From assembly GCA_035439445.1 (NCBI GenBank), contig DAORKG010000007.1, positions 1-64,000 on the forward strand: a stretch of 64,000 nt of DNA. Reading direction: 5' to 3'. Of the stretch, positions 63,783 to 64,000 are shown piece after piece (position 1 is the first letter of the stretch; each line of letters opens with the position of its first letter). Under the pieces are notes generated by a model, which saw nothing but the letters and a program-made list of their open reading frames with translations, did not search any database and was not told the origin of the DNA. Position numbers and translations under genes: made by a program. This DNA is from UBA4416 sp035439445. Its GTDB lineage: Bacteria; Bacteroidota; Bacteroidia; B-17B0; Aurantibacillaceae.

Positions 63783-64000
63783 TTATTTATGGAATATTTG
63801 TATGAAACCTTTTAAATCTCTGGAAACTATTCCCTTTACCCTTATTTCATTGACCTGACAGACGTAAAAATAGGTTCCTTCCGTGCACGGTAATTTGCTT
63901 TGAATAACTTTTCCATCCCACATAATGGCAGGGTCTGTTGTTTCAAAAACCAAATTTCCCCAACGGTTATAAACTTTTAAATCGATATCTTTAATAAATT
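63783..64000 (-). CDS. T9SS type B (gliding-motility-type) C-terminal sorting domain, partial
   Basis: Only the last 72 codons are in the window; the gene continues past position 64000. The frame reads VYNRWGNLVFETTD, then WDGK, GTYFYVC, and LKGFIQIFHK before the stop, the hallmark of the gliding-motility-associated C-terminal (type B) domain. It ends 14 bp before the histidine kinase gene. Nothing can be said of its N-terminal part. Confidence 0.85.
   Translation of the reverse strand, partial: FIKDIDLKVYNRWGNLVFETTDPAIMWDGKVIQSKLPCTEGTYFYVCQVNEIRVKGIVSRDLKGFIQIFHK

Noticed and set aside
1..64000. CRISPR arrays, rRNA genes, transposases or restriction-modification systems.
   Set aside because: No spaced direct repeats, rRNA-like stretch, transposase or methyltransferase motif was found on either strand.

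Overview
The window is chromosomal DNA from a low-GC member of the Bacteroidota. The evidence is: C-terminal type IX secretion (T9SS) sorting domains on at least three proteins plus a type B (gliding-motility type) domain at the right edge; a TonB-dependent receptor; DUF4271 and DUF2141 proteins; ribosomal protein THX; lysine/alanine/proline-rich histone-H1-like proteins; and repeated -7 promoter elements of the Bacteroidota form TAnnTTTG. About 62 protein genes and one tRNA-Leu are visible. There is no rRNA, CRISPR array or transposase.

Left part (1-6056): an EF-hand-containing membrane protein of unknown role, a YitT-family membrane protein, a secreted dienelactone hydrolase-like protein, a YdeI/DUF1905 protein and a DUF457 membrane hydrolase. 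Next, 6057-17284 is a run of twelve minus-strand genes with short gaps or overlaps: a small membrane protein with an HxH segment, Dps, an unknown protein, a TetR regulator, a membrane protein, a kelch-like T9SS protein, a lipoprotein, a cupin, then TolC, membrane-fusion protein, RND pump and a DUF2141 protein. A 22-bp inverted repeat overlaps the promoter at its head. It reads as a TetR-controlled stress/efflux unit.

17285-18132 is an accessory scar: decayed coding sequence, a tRNA-Leu(CAA), and a second copy of the 5' half of that tRNA carrying an 18-bp palindrome. To its right lies housekeeping: prs-rplY, a LON-domain protein, a CtpA-like protease, THX, purK-purE, and the minus-strand series fRMsr, acyl-CoA ligase, mutY, DUF4271, hemD, rnpA. 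HemD carries a long histone-like N-terminal tail, and an in-frame palindromic repeat lies inside that tail.

30380-41813 holds two tandem SpoIIE-type phosphatases with a 2'-5' RNA ligase-like gene, clpP, an Ig-like lipoprotein, a stand-alone histone-H1-like gene, TonB, a flavodoxin-like protein, a DUF3109 protein and a secreted protein with a possible clan-CD His/Cys dyad. 41887-49270 contains glmS, a TIGR01777 oxidoreductase, a thioredoxin-like 2Fe-2S protein, GNAT, and a TonB-dependent receptor paired with a di-heme peroxidase lipoprotein. The right part carries a 1159-residue T9SS protein, hemE-bestrophin, a secreted M1 aminopeptidase, ispE, accA-efp, and an iron/corrinoid-type ABC importer (ATPase, permease, binding lipoprotein) in one operon with a histidine kinase and the T9SS type B protein cut by the window edge.

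No complete unknown defence or mobile system is evident. The most unusual things are the shared histone-like tails, the repeat insertions (one in hemD, one in the tRNA duplicate) and the long TetR/efflux/Dps gene run with its operator-like site.
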